Shown here piece after piece: positions 18,267-27,532 of a stretch of DNA of 64,000 bases; the stretch's first letter is position 1; each line of letters opens with the position of its first letter. The position numbers and the translations under genes were made by a program. Origin of the DNA: Algoriphagus locisalis (lineage in GTDB: Bacteria > Bacteroidota > Bacteroidia > Cytophagales > Cyclobacteriaceae). The stretch lies in assembly GCF_900116615.1 (NCBI RefSeq), contig NZ_FPBF01000004.1, positions 372,001 to 436,000 of the forward strand, given 5' to 3'. Below the pieces are notes generated by a model. It had not been told where the DNA came from. It made no database searches and saw nothing but the letters and a program-made list of their open reading frames with translations.

Positions 18267-18797
18267 ATGAATCATCAAAAGCTAGACATCAACCTGATTT
18301 CAAATGTCCTAAAAGGTGACAGGTCTGCGCAGTTTCAGCTATTTGAATTGACAAAAGGAATGCTCTACTCGGCTTGCTATAGAATAGTAAATGATGAGGA
18401 CGAAGCTAATGATGTGTTGCAGGATTCGTATGTGGAGATTTTCCAGAAAATCCATTCGCTGAAGCATCCCGAGGCATTACTCTCTTGGATGAAAACAATC
18501 ACCATTCGCAAAGCGATTGTACACAGCAAGCGAAGAATCCATTTTGATACGATCGATGAATTGGAGATAGAATCTAGCGAAGAGTTTGATTCTTGGTTTG
18601 ATGCAGAGATGCTCGATCAGGCAATCCAGAGTTTGCCTGCCGGGGCAAGAGCTGTTTTCCTACTGCTTTCAGTGGAAGGCTATTCTCATCGCGAAGCTTC
18701 CAACATGCTTGGAATCTCCGAGAATACCTCAAAGTCTCAGTTAAATTATGCGAAAACACTGTTGAAAAAACGAATCTCTAAACTACTTCAGGCATGA
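18267..18797 (+). CDS. ECF-type RNA polymerase sigma factor
   Basis: A 176-residue group IV sigma factor. Region 2 spans about residues 20-85 (FELTKGMLYSACYRIVNDED...ANDVLQDSYVEIFQ), and region 4 spans about 118-170 with the helix-turn-helix SHREASNMLGISENTSKSQL. No C-terminal extension is present. Two genes downstream, in the same direction, encode a single-span membrane protein and a predicted outer-membrane protein, a common sigma/anti-sigma/target arrangement. Confidence 0.93.
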   Translation: MNHQKLDINLISNVLKGDRSAQFQLFELTKGMLYSACYRIVNDEDEANDVLQDSYVEIFQKIHSLKHPEALLSWMKTITIRKAIVHSKRRIHFDTIDELEIESSEEFDSWFDAEMLDQAIQSLPAGARAVFLLLSVEGYSHREASNMLGISENTSKSQLNYAKTLLKKRISKLLQA

Positions 18798-18885
18798 AAT
18801 CGAACATGATTCCAAGCTTCACAAAGAGCCACGATTATCAACCATGTGAGATTCCATCTTACTATAAAAAATCAATTTCAAACAG

Positions 18886-19572
18886 ATGAAATCATACAAT
18901 CCAAAAGCTGATTTATGGAGTAAAATTGAGCAGCGGAAAGATTTCGATCTGCAGGTGAAAGAGCATGTCCCTAATCTTCCTGTTAAAATGCCAAAAGCGG
19001 ATCTTTGGGATTCAATTGAAAGCGAATTGGATCAAAAGACTCCAGTAATTCCACTTTGGAAATATGTAATGGTGGCAGCTTCTATTGCTTTGATTTTAGC
19101 AGTGACTGGTATTGCCTATTTAGAATTTGGAGAAAATACTGTGGTAACTCCACTGACAACTGATATTACGGTGAAGGCTCCAGAAATGAATGCCCCTGCA
19201 AAATCAGAACCTGCTGAAATCAAACCAAAAGCGGAAATTCCTACGCAAAATGAAGCTAAAGAATCGATCACGAATATTCCCGAACAAAAAGAAACCAATA
19301 GAATTTCGCCAGTTAGTATTGAGATTTCGACACTTGATTTACCAGAAATCGATATTGAATCCAGCTTAATCTCAGAGGTTATTATACCTCCAGCTCCTGA
19401 AAAAGGCGAACTACAAACCCTTCATAGGGTTCGGATTTCATGGGGAATGCAAGAAAAAAGCAAACTGCAGACAAGGTTTGGCTCCAGTCCCTCTGAGGAT
19501 ATTTCCGGCCAGCAATTAGGACTTGTCAATCAACCCAAAAACTCGATTAAGATTAATTTCCAAAAACAGTAA
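18886..19572 (+). CDS. Single-span membrane protein, probable anti-sigma partner
   Basis: I cannot place this 228-residue protein in a named family. The cytoplasmic N-terminus holds two copies of a PKADLW-xx-IE motif (about residues 6-15 and 34-43), followed by one membrane helix (about 60-78, WKYVMVAASIALILAVTGIAYL) and a Pro/Glu-rich periplasmic stretch. Size, topology and position 88 bp after the ECF sigma gene suggest it is the sigma factor's membrane-anchored regulator. No zinc-binding anti-sigma motif is seen. Confidence 0.65.
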   Translation: MKSYNPKADLWSKIEQRKDFDLQVKEHVPNLPVKMPKADLWDSIESELDQKTPVIPLWKYVMVAASIALILAVTGIAYLEFGENTVVTPLTTDITVKAPEMNAPAKSEPAEIKPKAEIPTQNEAKESITNIPEQKETNRISPVSIEISTLDLPEIDIESSLISEVIIPPAPEKGELQTLHRVRISWGMQEKSKLQTRFGSSPSEDISGQQLGLVNQPKNSIKINFQKQ

Positions 19573-19601
19573 TCATTTAAAAACTTCTAATAATTAAAAT
19601 C

Positions 19602-20360
19602 ATGAAACGACTATTACTAGTTCCTTTCCTGGCACTGCTATGCACATTTCAAACTATGGCTCAGGATGTGGAAAATGAACTTTCCAATAATCTGCAGGAA
19701 TGGCTGGATCGGGATTGGCCGATCACTGACACCTTGGTTTTTGACTTTCCAAATGAAAGCGCCTTGGTTCTATATTTCAATAAAACTGAATATACAGCAG
19801 AAGAGCTGACGGAAGAGTTTGAGCCTTTGCTTCGTAAAGCGACCGACTTTCCAGAGTTCACCACCATCTATTATAGAATAGGAGAAAACTTTCAGCCAAC
19901 TGCTCTGAAAAATGTCAAATATCAAATTGAGAAAAAATATGTGCCGTATGTGGATAGTCTGGAAATGACATTTCCCGTTGGATTAGATTTCACCGGGGGC
20001 GATTTCACTCCTGTCATAGGATTTAGAGCTCATTTGAATTGGAGAAATTTCTCCCTGGGCGGATCAATTTCCAATACTATTTATTTCCCGGATCGAATAG
20101 AAAATAATGTCAAAGTCAACAGCAATTGGTTTGCAAATGCTGAATTTGCCTGGGAATTTGGGAACACAGACAGACAAAGAAGTAACACTTTCGGGGTGGG
20201 CTATTTGATCAATGAAAATAAAAGCCAGCTTTTCAACGGAACCACCATGCAGGCCTACTACAATCGAAAATTGAGCAAACATATCTCAATCCAAGTTGGT
20301 GTAATCAGCACAGAGAACTTCAAAACCTTCTACCCTACAGTAGGCATCAGATTTTGGTAG
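19602..20360 (+). CDS. Secreted protein with predicted outer-membrane barrel C-terminus
   Basis: The 252-residue protein has a signal peptide (LLLVPFLALLCTFQTMAQ). After about residue 125 it shows alternating beta strands with aromatic ends, such as FTPVIGFRAHLNWRNFSLG and the final FYPTVGIRFW, which is a barrel-like terminus. The N-terminal half is Glu-rich and unassigned. It follows the membrane partner of the sigma factor by 29 bp and is closed by a terminator, so it completes the sigma operon. Function is unknown. Confidence 0.65.
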   Translation: MKRLLLVPFLALLCTFQTMAQDVENELSNNLQEWLDRDWPITDTLVFDFPNESALVLYFNKTEYTAEELTEEFEPLLRKATDFPEFTTIYYRIGENFQPTALKNVKYQIEKKYVPYVDSLEMTFPVGLDFTGGDFTPVIGFRAHLNWRNFSLGGSISNTIYFPDRIENNVKVNSNWFANAEFAWEFGNTDRQRSNTFGVGYLINENKSQLFNGTTMQAYYNRKLSKHISIQVGVISTENFKTFYPTVGIRFW

Positions 20361-20401
20361 GATATTTAACAATAGCCTGCTTCTGGAGAATCAGTTGAAC
20401 G

Positions 20402-20446
20402 ACCCAAAAGAGCCGGCGATTTGCTGGCTCTTTTGGGTTATTTTTT
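20402..20446 (+). terminator. Rho-independent terminator of the ECF-sigma operon
   Basis: Arms ACCCAAAAGAGCC and GGCTCTTTTGGGT enclose a short, partly paired loop and are followed by a T-rich tail. Confidence 0.9.
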
Positions 20447-20555
20447 GATATTAATAGAGATGGGATTCCTTCGTCGTCCCTCCTCGGAATGACCTAAATA
20501 CCAATCATTTGTATTGAAGTCTCTTTTGTCTTGATTCTTGAATCTAACGTCTTTT

Positions 20556-21032
20556 TTATCTGATTCTATCCACCGATTTTATCAGCGCTTCGTCCTTTCT
20601 GATAAAGCGATTCGCAAGCATATTGCAAACCATTGCAGCTAAAATAGCCCAAAAACCAATTCCGTATTCCCCGTTGTCCACTGCTCCAATAGCTTTATTC
20701 ACACCGTTGGTTACAAGAAAAATGATCGCAACCAACCCCACCATAAATAGGGAATTGATCATATTGATCATCATTTGGCGGCCTCTATTTCTATATTGAA
20801 AAATGGAAATGATAGCCAAAAGACCGACAAATGAGGCCAAAGCTGCGATATACCATTTGGAAGCAGCGTGAAGCACCTCTCCCGAAGCATCAATTTGGTT
20901 CATAAACAAAGCATTGAGTTTCCATGTTTCTCCGGAGTCAGCTACTACTTGAGTCCAAAGGTCTAATCCCAAAGTCAATCCCATAGCAACTGCCACGAGT
21001 AAAAGGAAAATTGATTGTAAGCGCTGGATCAT
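20556..21032 (-). CDS. DUF4293-family membrane protein
   Basis: A Bacteroidota-specific four-helix membrane protein of unknown function. The family start is MIQRLQSIFLLLVA, so I choose the ATG at 21032 and not the one seven codons upstream. The final helix AILAAMVCNMLANRFI and the short KDEALIKSVDRIR tail are typical. It is divergent from truA. Confidence 0.8.
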   Translation of the reverse strand: MIQRLQSIFLLLVAVAMGLTLGLDLWTQVVADSGETWKLNALFMNQIDASGEVLHAASKWYIAALASFVGLLAIISIFQYRNRGRQMMINMINSLFMVGLVAIIFLVTNGVNKAIGAVDNGEYGIGFWAILAAMVCNMLANRFIRKDEALIKSVDRIR

Positions 21033-21119
21033 TTCTTTCTGATTTTTTGGCAAAGAAAAGGTCTTATGACTTCATTAACAAGGAAAGCAGGTTTCTCGCC
21101 GTGATTTGAATGGGAATAG

Positions 21120-21127
21120 TATCTTTG
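21120..21127 (+). promoter_or_regulatory. Candidate -7 box (TATCTTTG) for truA
   Basis: TATCTTTG fits TAnnTTTG and ends 7 nt before the truA ATG. It would place transcription start at or within a few bases of the start codon. A TTTG at 21105 is too close for the usual spacer, so the -33 half is unconvincing. Confidence 0.45.
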
Positions 21128-21134
21128 CAGCCGT

Positions 21135-21893
21135 ATGAGTGAGAGCAAAAGATATTTCTTGGACATCAGCTACAAAGGCACACGCTTTCACGGCTGGCAA
21201 ATCCAGGAAAATGCATTTACAGTTCAGGAAGCGTTGGAAGCTGGGCTTTCCACGTACTTCAGGACCCCCATTTCTGTGATGGGCTCAGGCCGAACAGATA
21301 CGGGAGTACATGCTAGCATGCAGATTTGTCATTTTGATACAGAACAGGAAATAGACCGCGAGAAATTCATTCGAGCAATCAATGGTATTTTGCCCAAAGA
21401 CATTTCTATTAATTCCATCAGAGAAGTAAAAGCCGATGCACATGCAAGATTCAGCGCAAAAAGCAGGTCTTACGATTATCGGATGATTTTACAAAAAAGC
21501 CCTTTTGTCGAAGATTATGTCTGGAGACACTATTTCAATCCAGACATAAGCAGGATGAATGAGGCTGCCAAAATCCTTTTGGAACATACTGATTTTGAGT
21601 GCTTCAGCAAAGTGCATACGGCGGTGAAACATTTCCGATGTGAAATAAAATCAGCCCATTGGGAACAAAAAGACGGGGAATTGCAATTTCATATAACTGC
21701 AAACCGATTTTTGCGTGGAATGGTAAGAGCAATTGTGGGAACTCTTGTTGATATTGGACTTGGGAAAATGGAACCTGAGGAAATGCATCAGATTATTGAG
21801 TCCCGTGATAGAAAAAAAGCAGGAAAATCAGCTCCTGCATGTGGCTTGTTTTTTAGCCGAATTGAATATTCAGAAGATATATATTTAGACTAG
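21135..21893 (+). CDS. truA: tRNA pseudouridine(38-40) synthase
   Basis: TruA converts uridines 38-40 of tRNA anticodon arms to pseudouridine. The catalytic Asp is residue 55 in GSGRTDTGVHA. The C-terminal domain has FLRGMVRAIVGTLVDIG and APACGLFF. The 252-residue length is normal. An ABC exporter gene starts 6 bp after its stop, so the two are translated from one message. Confidence 0.97.
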   Translation: MSESKRYFLDISYKGTRFHGWQIQENAFTVQEALEAGLSTYFRTPISVMGSGRTDTGVHASMQICHFDTEQEIDREKFIRAINGILPKDISINSIREVKADAHARFSAKSRSYDYRMILQKSPFVEDYVWRHYFNPDISRMNEAAKILLEHTDFECFSKVHTAVKHFRCEIKSAHWEQKDGELQFHITANRFLRGMVRAIVGTLVDIGLGKMEPEEMHQIIESRDRKKAGKSAPACGLFFSRIEYSEDIYLD

Positions 21894-21899
21894 TTTACC

Positions 21900-23672
21900 T
21901 TGAGCCTAGAACAAGAAAAATCATCCTCCGGCGAAATCGTCGATTCGAAAGTACTCAAGCAACTCTACGGTTTTGTAAAACCCTACAAAGCACAGTTCTA
22001 TTTTCTGATCTTTCTTACGATCGCTCTTGCTATTTTGGCACCTACGAGGCCCTACTTTATACAAGTAGCAATAGATGACTATGTAGCTGTGGGTGATGCA
22101 GCTGGCTTGTTGAAAATCATCTACTTGCTTGTTGGTCTAATGATTCTGCAAGCTTTTGTACAATGGGCACACACATTCTACTCAGGCTGGATTGGGCAAG
22201 TAATTATACGTGATATTCGCGTTAGGCTTTACAAGCATTTACTGAAGCTTCGTTTGAAATTCTTTGACAATACGCCAATCGGTAGGTTGGTCACTCGGAA
22301 TATTTCAGATATTGAAACACTTGCAGATGTCTTTTCGGAAGGTTTGGCAGCGATTATCGGTGATTTACTTCAGCTGGTTACGATTCTTGGAGTCATGTTT
22401 TACATTGACTGGAAGTTGACTTTGGTGAGTTTGTCCACCTTGCCGCTGATGATTATTTCCACCTATGTTTTCAAGGAAAAAATCAAAGTGACCTTCAATG
22501 ACGTCAGAAATGCCGTTTCTAACCTGAACTCCTTTCTGCAGGAACATATCACAGGCATGAACATCGTGCAGATCTTCAATCGGGAAGATCGGGAATTTGA
22601 AAAATTCAAAGAAATCAACAAAGAGCATCGCAGAGCCCATATCCGCTCAGTACTGTACTATTCAATTTATTTCCCTGTGGCAGAAATCATTCAAGCTATT
22701 GGAATCGGTTTGGTGGTTTGGTACGGCGCAGTTGGGGTGTTGGGAATGGATATAGAGATTGGCGTTTTGATCTCATTCATCATGTATTTGCAGCTTTTCT
22801 TCCGACCGATTCGTCAGATTGCAGATCGTTTCAATACCCTGCAAATGGGGGTAGTAAGCTCTTCTAGAATTTTCAAATTGCTGGAAAGCAATGAGCATAT
22901 TGCAAATGAAGGCAACTTTAGTCCTGAAAAAGTTAAAGGAAACATCAAATTGGAAAATGTCTGGTTTGCCTATGTGGATGAAGATTTTGTGCTAAAAGAC
23001 ATCAGTTTCGAAGTAGAATCTGGACAAACAGTCGCACTCGTGGGTGCAACTGGCGCGGGTAAATCATCCATTATCAATCTGATTTCAAGGTTTTATGAAA
23101 TAAACAAAGGCAATATCACAATAGATGGACATGACATCCGGGAATTTGAACTGGACACCTTGCGCAAGCATATTGGAGTGGTTTTACAGGACGTTTTCCT
23201 TTTTTCCAATACAATATTCTACAATATCACGCTAGGTAATCCAGATATCACCCGCGAGCAGGTGATGTATGCCGCTGAGCTTGCTGGCGCAAAAAGATTT
23301 ATCGAAAGGCTTCCTGGAGGTTTGGACTATAACGTAATGGAGCGTGGGGCCACGCTTTCTGTTGGGCAGCGCCAATTAATTTCATTTGTGAGGGCGATGG
23401 TATATAATCCGGAAATCATCATTTTGGATGAGGCGACCTCGTCAGTGGATACAGAAACAGAAGAATTGATACAGGAATCCATCGAAACAATGATGAAAGG
23501 GAGGACTTCCATTGTAATCGCGCATAGACTTTCTACCATCCAAAAAGCTGACAAAATTATCGTGCTCCACAAAGGAGAAATTGTAGAAACAGGAACACAT
23601 GATTCCTTGCTCGAGCTTGGAGGCGCATACACGCAGCTACATCAGATGCAGCTCAAGACGATGGCGATCTAG
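21900..23672 (+). CDS. ABC exporter half-transporter (YheH/MsbA-like)
   Basis: A 590-residue fused membrane/ATPase half-transporter. The ATPase has Walker A GATGAGKSS, Walker B IIILDEATSSVD, and a signature LSVGQRQL in place of LSGGQ. The membrane domain starts around residue 30. The start codon is TTG at 21900; no ATG lies nearby, and the preceding truA stop is 6 bp upstream. It resembles the heterodimeric multidrug exporter type, but only one half is here. The substrate is unknown. Confidence 0.85.
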   Translation: MSLEQEKSSSGEIVDSKVLKQLYGFVKPYKAQFYFLIFLTIALAILAPTRPYFIQVAIDDYVAVGDAAGLLKIIYLLVGLMILQAFVQWAHTFYSGWIGQVIIRDIRVRLYKHLLKLRLKFFDNTPIGRLVTRNISDIETLADVFSEGLAAIIGDLLQLVTILGVMFYIDWKLTLVSLSTLPLMIISTYVFKEKIKVTFNDVRNAVSNLNSFLQEHITGMNIVQIFNREDREFEKFKEINKEHRRAHIRSVLYYSIYFPVAEIIQAIGIGLVVWYGAVGVLGMDIEIGVLISFIMYLQLFFRPIRQIADRFNTLQMGVVSSSRIFKLLESNEHIANEGNFSPEKVKGNIKLENVWFAYVDEDFVLKDISFEVESGQTVALVGATGAGKSSIINLISRFYEINKGNITIDGHDIREFELDTLRKHIGVVLQDVFLFSNTIFYNITLGNPDITREQVMYAAELAGAKRFIERLPGGLDYNVMERGATLSVGQRQLISFVRAMVYNPEIIILDEATSSVDTETEELIQESIETMMKGRTSIVIAHRLSTIQKADKIIVLHKGEIVETGTHDSLLELGGAYTQLHQMQLKTMAI

Positions 23673-23712
23673 CCTGATTTTTGATTTCTAAAACAAAACC
23701 AACTATAAACAG

Positions 23713-24294
23713 ATGAAGTACAGATTAATTACCCTCTTGGTATTCTTACCATTTATCAGTTTTGCACAGGAAAGAGGAGTAGGTATTCGCCTTGGTGAGC
23801 CGCTTTCTATTACTTATAAAGATTTTCTTACGGAATACATTTCCATCGAAGGAATGATAGGAAGTGCAGGAATCAACGGAGGCAGCTATTACCAAAAGGA
23901 CTTCGAGGGTAATCCGCCTGAGTCGAACGCTTTCTATATTTCTCACAGCGCAAACAAGGGCATTTCGTTCAACGTGCGCTCTGCTTATCACGAGGATATT
24001 ACTGACGTATTTGGAATCACAGAAGGCTATATGATGGCTTATGGTGGCGCGGGGATTCAGTTGAGAACTACCAAAGTGACTTACTCCTATGCAGATGGAC
24101 AGAACTCTTCTCTGATCAAAAATGACAGCAGAACTAACGTAGATTTTGGCCCAGAAGCATTCATTGGGGCAGAATATTACTTTGATGATGTGCCAATTTC
24201 AGTTTTTGCTGAAGCCGGCTTTTTTCTGGAATTGATTGATCGTATCGGACATATCAAAGGCCAAGGCGGTATAGGAGTCCGCTATCTTTTCTAA
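23713..24294 (+). CDS. Secreted protein, probable small outer-membrane barrel
   Basis: The 193-residue protein has a signal peptide (ITLLVFLPFISFAQ) and glycine-rich alternating strands such as GYMMAYGGAGIQLR and the ending GQGGIGVRYLF, as in eight-stranded barrel proteins. It begins 40 bp after the ABC exporter and ends 2 bp before the next gene, so it is probably part of the same unit. No family name is certain. Confidence 0.6.
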   Translation: MKYRLITLLVFLPFISFAQERGVGIRLGEPLSITYKDFLTEYISIEGMIGSAGINGGSYYQKDFEGNPPESNAFYISHSANKGISFNVRSAYHEDITDVFGITEGYMMAYGGAGIQLRTTKVTYSYADGQNSSLIKNDSRTNVDFGPEAFIGAEYYFDDVPISVFAEAGFFLELIDRIGHIKGQGGIGVRYLF

Positions 24295-24296
24295 GT

Positions 24297-24812
24297 ATGA
24301 AAAAATTATTGCTCATCGGCGTAGCACTGATTTCTGCACTTACTATCCTGGGTTTTTGGGGCTTTAGCAAATTAGGAGGAAATACGCCGATTGAGGTGAC
24401 CCTGATAGAAAAGAGCCCAGAAAGTCTTGCCGGGATCACCTATCGTGGAACTCCGGGGAATGAGAGACTAGGAGAACTTTTCAAAAAGATGGAATCCGAA
24501 AAAGGGATGCACCCAGGAAGTCAACTTCATACGATCTATGAAGTGGAGCCTGCTGGCAAATTGGATACCATGGTCGTTTTCGTAGGCATCAACCAAAATC
24601 TTCCACTAACGGATTTGGAGTTTAGAACTTTTGAAAATAACAGCTACCTCCTAGCCACCATCAAAAGCAATAAATGGGTGATGCCTAGCCCAGAAACAGT
24701 CAAAGAAAAGCTAGCTGACTTTGCCCAGGAAAATAAATTAGAGCTCAGCGGCGTTTACATCGATAAGATAATCTCTAATGAGGAAGTCCAGGTGATCGCC
24801 CCTATAAAGTAA
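24297..24812 (+). CDS. Membrane-anchored protein with GyrI-like ligand-binding fold (tentative)
   Basis: This 171-residue protein has an N-terminal hydrophobic anchor (LLLIGVALISALTILGFWGF) and an alpha/beta domain. The pattern GITYRGTPGNERLGELFKKM and the closing LSGVYIDKI resemble the GyrI-like effector-binding domain found in SOUL/BacT_AraC-type small-molecule binders. The match is by eye and weak. It is joined to the preceding barrel gene by a 2-bp gap. Confidence 0.5.
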   Translation: MKKLLLIGVALISALTILGFWGFSKLGGNTPIEVTLIEKSPESLAGITYRGTPGNERLGELFKKMESEKGMHPGSQLHTIYEVEPAGKLDTMVVFVGINQNLPLTDLEFRTFENNSYLLATIKSNKWVMPSPETVKEKLADFAQENKLELSGVYIDKIISNEEVQVIAPIK

Positions 24813-24891
24813 AAAGTTGTTAAGGAAGTTTTGCCAACTATTTACTGGCACAATTCGTGAAAGCATCTAACTAACTTTAACAACTACAACC

Positions 24892-25422
24892 ATGAAAAAT
24901 ATCAACTTATTAATTTTAGCGCTTTTTGGAATGTTCGTATTCCAGGCATGCGAAGGGCCAGAAGGGCCTCAGGGAATTCCAGGTGAGCCAGGAGTTAATA
25001 TCGTAGGATCTACATATGAGGTAGAGGTAAACTTTACTAGTGCTAATAATTACGCAGAGGTTTTCGATTTTACAGAGCCACTAGTTGATGGAGATGCTTT
25101 GCTGGTGTATATGTTAGAAGAGAATCCGGCATTTCCAGAAACGTTTGCCTGGAGACTGGTACCGCAAACATTCTATTTAGAGCAAGGTATCCTCGTGTAT
25201 AACTTTGACTACACGGTAGATGATTTCAGCATCTTTTTGGATAATTCCCCGATAGACTTTACTACACTAGATCCTTACTATACCACTGATCTTCTCTTTA
25301 GAGCTGTCGTAGTTCCTTCGGATCTTATTCAGGCACGAGTTGATTACACCGATTATGATGCTACAATGAAGCTTTTAAATATTTCGGAGGATGACTTTGT
25401 AAGAATAGAGCCTAAGAAGTAA
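24892..25422 (+). CDS. Lipoprotein with a short collagen-like Gly-x-y stretch
   Basis: The 176-residue protein has a lipoprotein signal ending MFVFQAC, then directly the collagen-like run EGPEGPQGIPGEPG at about residues 21-34. The remainder is a beta-rich domain with no recognised name. Similar short Gly-x-y lipoproteins are common in Bacteroidota and are usually surface exposed. A terminator follows at 25455. Confidence 0.75.
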   Translation: MKNINLLILALFGMFVFQACEGPEGPQGIPGEPGVNIVGSTYEVEVNFTSANNYAEVFDFTEPLVDGDALLVYMLEENPAFPETFAWRLVPQTFYLEQGILVYNFDYTVDDFSIFLDNSPIDFTTLDPYYTTDLLFRAVVVPSDLIQARVDYTDYDATMKLLNISEDDFVRIEPKK

Positions 25423-25454
25423 AACATTACCTAAACCAACTAGATTACCGCAAG

Positions 25455-25488
25455 CTGGATCGATGTCTAACATAGATCCAGTTTTTTT
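25455..25488 (+). terminator. Rho-independent terminator
   Basis: Arms CTGGATC and GATCCAG, with an inner ATGT/ACAT pairing, are followed by seven T. It separates the lipoprotein gene from hemE. Confidence 0.88.
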
Positions 25489-25525
25489 ATGTGGGTAAAT
25501 TACCTGCCAAAATTAATTTGGCGCT

Positions 25526-25533
25526 TATCTTTG
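25526..25533 (+). promoter_or_regulatory. Candidate -7 box (TATCTTTG) for hemE
   Basis: TATCTTTG fits TAnnTTTG and ends 4 nt before the hemE ATG. Transcription would start at or inside the start codon. The -33 TTTG at the expected spacing is missing. Confidence 0.45.
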
Positions 25534-25537
25534 TCCC

Positions 25538-26560
25538 ATGCATTTGAAAAACGACCTCTTACTTCGAGCCGCCAAAGGCGAAACCATAGAAAGAACCCCT
25601 GTATGGCTGATGCGTCAGGCTGGGAGAATTTTGCCTGAATACAGAAAAGTACGGGAAAGTGTAAGTGGATTCATTGAGCTGGCCCAGACTCCTGAGCTAG
25701 CTGCCGAAGTGACTATACAGCCAGTAGATCTGCTTGGCGTGGATGCAGCGATTATTTTTTCTGACATTCTGGTAATTCCAGAAGCCATGGGTTTGCCTTA
25801 TGAAATGGTGGAAAAACGAGGGCCATTATTTCCCAACACAGTACGATCCGAAGCTGATCTGAAAAAACTCCATGTCTCAGACGGATCGGAACTTCGTTAT
25901 GTTACTGATGCCATAACTATCACAAAGAAAGCTTTGAATGGACGCGTTCCGCTAATCGGTTTTGCAGGTGCGCCTTGGACCATTTTTTCATACATGGTGG
26001 AAGGTCATGGCAGTAAAACATTCTCGGCTGCTAGAGAAATGCTCTATACCCAACCGGCATTTTCGCACCAACTGCTTCAGATGATTACTGATAGCACGAT
26101 CAATTATCTGAAAGCTCAGATCGAAGCCGGAGCTCAATTAGTTCAAATTTTTGACAGTTGGGCAGGAATTCTTGGTCCAAAGCAATACGCAGAATTTTCC
26201 CTTCCCTATATCGCTCAAATATGTGACGCAATCACTTCCGTTCCTAAGACTGTTTTTGCCAAAGGAGCATTCTTTGCAAGAGAGGAAATGGGCAAATTGA
26301 ATTGCGAGACAATTGGTTTGGATTGGAACATGGGGATTGCAGAGTCGCGAAAATTGATCGGTTCAGGCAAAACTTTGCAGGGAAATCTAGATCCAGCAGC
26401 GCTTTACGGAAGTGAAGAGCAAGTGCGTGAAGCGACGATAGAAATGATGGAGCAATTCCGAGGAACACGTCACATTGCCAATCTTGGTCACGGGGTTTAC
26501 CCAGATATCAATCCGGAAATGGTCAAAGTTTTCATACAGACGGTGAAAGAGTTCAACTAG
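25538..26560 (+). CDS. hemE: Uroporphyrinogen decarboxylase
   Basis: HemE removes four acetate carboxyls from uroporphyrinogen III to give coproporphyrinogen III. The protein has the substrate-binding [10 protein letters not shown] near residue 22, [16 protein letters not shown], and [12 protein letters not shown] near the end. Its length of 340 residues is normal. It is monocistronic, between two terminators. Confidence 0.97.
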   Translation: MHLKNDLLLRAAKGETIERTPVWLMRQAGRILPEYRKVRESVSGFIELAQTPELAAEVTIQPVDLLGVDAAIIFSDILVIPEAMGLPYEMVEKRGPLFPNTVRSEADLKKLHVSDGSELRYVTDAITITKKALNGRVPLIGFAGAPWTIFSYMVEGHGSKTFSAAREMLYTQPAFSHQLLQMITDSTINYLKAQIEAGAQLVQIFDSWAGILGPKQYAEFSLPYIAQICDAITSVPKTVFAKGAFFAREEMGKLNCETIGLDWNMGIAESRKLIGSGKTLQGNLDPAALYGSEEQVREATIEMMEQFRGTRHIANLGHGVYPDINPEMVKVFIQTVKEFN

Positions 26561-26616
26561 ATAACAATGTATAAACCGCGGTGAACACAGAGTTTTTTTG
26601 CGGAGTCAACAGAGAT

Positions 26617-26648
26617 ATCCTGCTTCTCCAGATGCAGGATTTTCTGTT
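26617..26648 (+). terminator. Possible terminator of hemE
   Basis: Arms ATCCTGC and GCAGGAT with a 10-nt loop are followed by a mixed T-rich stretch (TTTCTGTTT). The T run is broken, so this is moderate evidence only. Confidence 0.4.
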
Positions 26649-26694
26649 TAACAGCTATCTATAGAAGCTTCTTTATTGGATGTTTTAATCAGAA

Positions 26695-27501
26695 TTACCC
26701 CACTGTAAGCTTGTCTCCGACTTTAATGATACCACCTGAAAGGGCAACCACATTTTGTCCAAAAAGTATTTTGTTGCCAACCTTTCTATAGGTAGCCAAA
26801 GTTTTTAATGGCTCTGCGGCTTTGAGGCCTGTTTCTTGATCCACGGTAGTCATCACACAGCGCGCACAAGGCTTTACTACTTTCATTTGCACGGCACCGA
26901 TCTGAATTCCTCCAAAAGAATCTTCTATAAAAGGCTCTCCCCCAGAAAAGACAATATTAGGACGGAAACGATTCATAGGAAGGGGACTTGCTAATCTCTC
27001 ATTTAGATCATCTAATGAAGTCTCCCCAATTAATAAATATGGCATTCCATCTGCAAAACTTACAGACTCCGCATTCACCGCATACCTTGAATCTACCTTC
27101 CGCTCAGTTGACAGAGGCATTTTCACCAAGCGAGCATTTATGCCTAACACTCGGGTAAACCATGCATCAATCTGTGTATTGACCAATCGGGCAGGCATCT
27201 CATCATCCCAAACTGTCACGGAAGAAATCTCCTCACCTTCTTCGTTAAAGGGAATTCTAACAAAATCTTTTGAACTAGAAACGTGGTACACCTTTAACCA
27301 TTCGGATTCAATTTCAACTTTCAGCAATGCCATTTGAGGAAAAGTACGTTGGGAAACAAACCGACCACTTTCATCAATCAGCATCCACCGGCGGTCAAGT
27401 TCAAAGCCTCTCTCCTCCACTTTTGCCTCTTGAAGTCGGATACCAGCAAGGGATTTGATTGGATAAACATAGAGGTCTTGGATAATCAGGTTTGTTGGCA
27501 T
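26695..27501 (-). CDS. MOSC-domain protein with N-terminal beta-barrel (YcbX-like)
   Basis: The 268-residue protein has the MOSC N-terminal barrel (DLYVYPIKSLAGIRL, then DRRWMLIDESGRFVSQR) followed by the MOSC sulfur-carrier domain with the conserved cysteines in KPCARCVMTTVDQETG. YcbX-type members reduce N-hydroxylated compounds with a molybdenum cofactor. The Moco role here is inferred. A small membrane-protein ORF lies just upstream on the same strand. Confidence 0.88.
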   Translation of the reverse strand: MPTNLIIQDLYVYPIKSLAGIRLQEAKVEERGFELDRRWMLIDESGRFVSQRTFPQMALLKVEIESEWLKVYHVSSSKDFVRIPFNEEGEEISSVTVWDDEMPARLVNTQIDAWFTRVLGINARLVKMPLSTERKVDSRYAVNAESVSFADGMPYLLIGETSLDDLNERLASPLPMNRFRPNIVFSGGEPFIEDSFGGIQIGAVQMKVVKPCARCVMTTVDQETGLKAAEPLKTLATYRKVGNKILFGQNVVALSGGIIKVGDKLTVG

Positions 27502-27532
27502 ACTTTAAAAATAAGTCACTGAAGCCTGAATT

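Noticed and set aside
20461..20493. GATTCCTTCGTCGTCCC...GGAATGAC stretch
   Set aside because: It resembles common dispersed repeats with ATTCC/GGAAT arms, but there is only one copy in the window, so no repeat call can be supported.
26577..26613. CGCGGTGAACACAGAG-like sequence after hemE
   Set aside because: It recalls repeated elements in other genomes, but no second copy occurs here.
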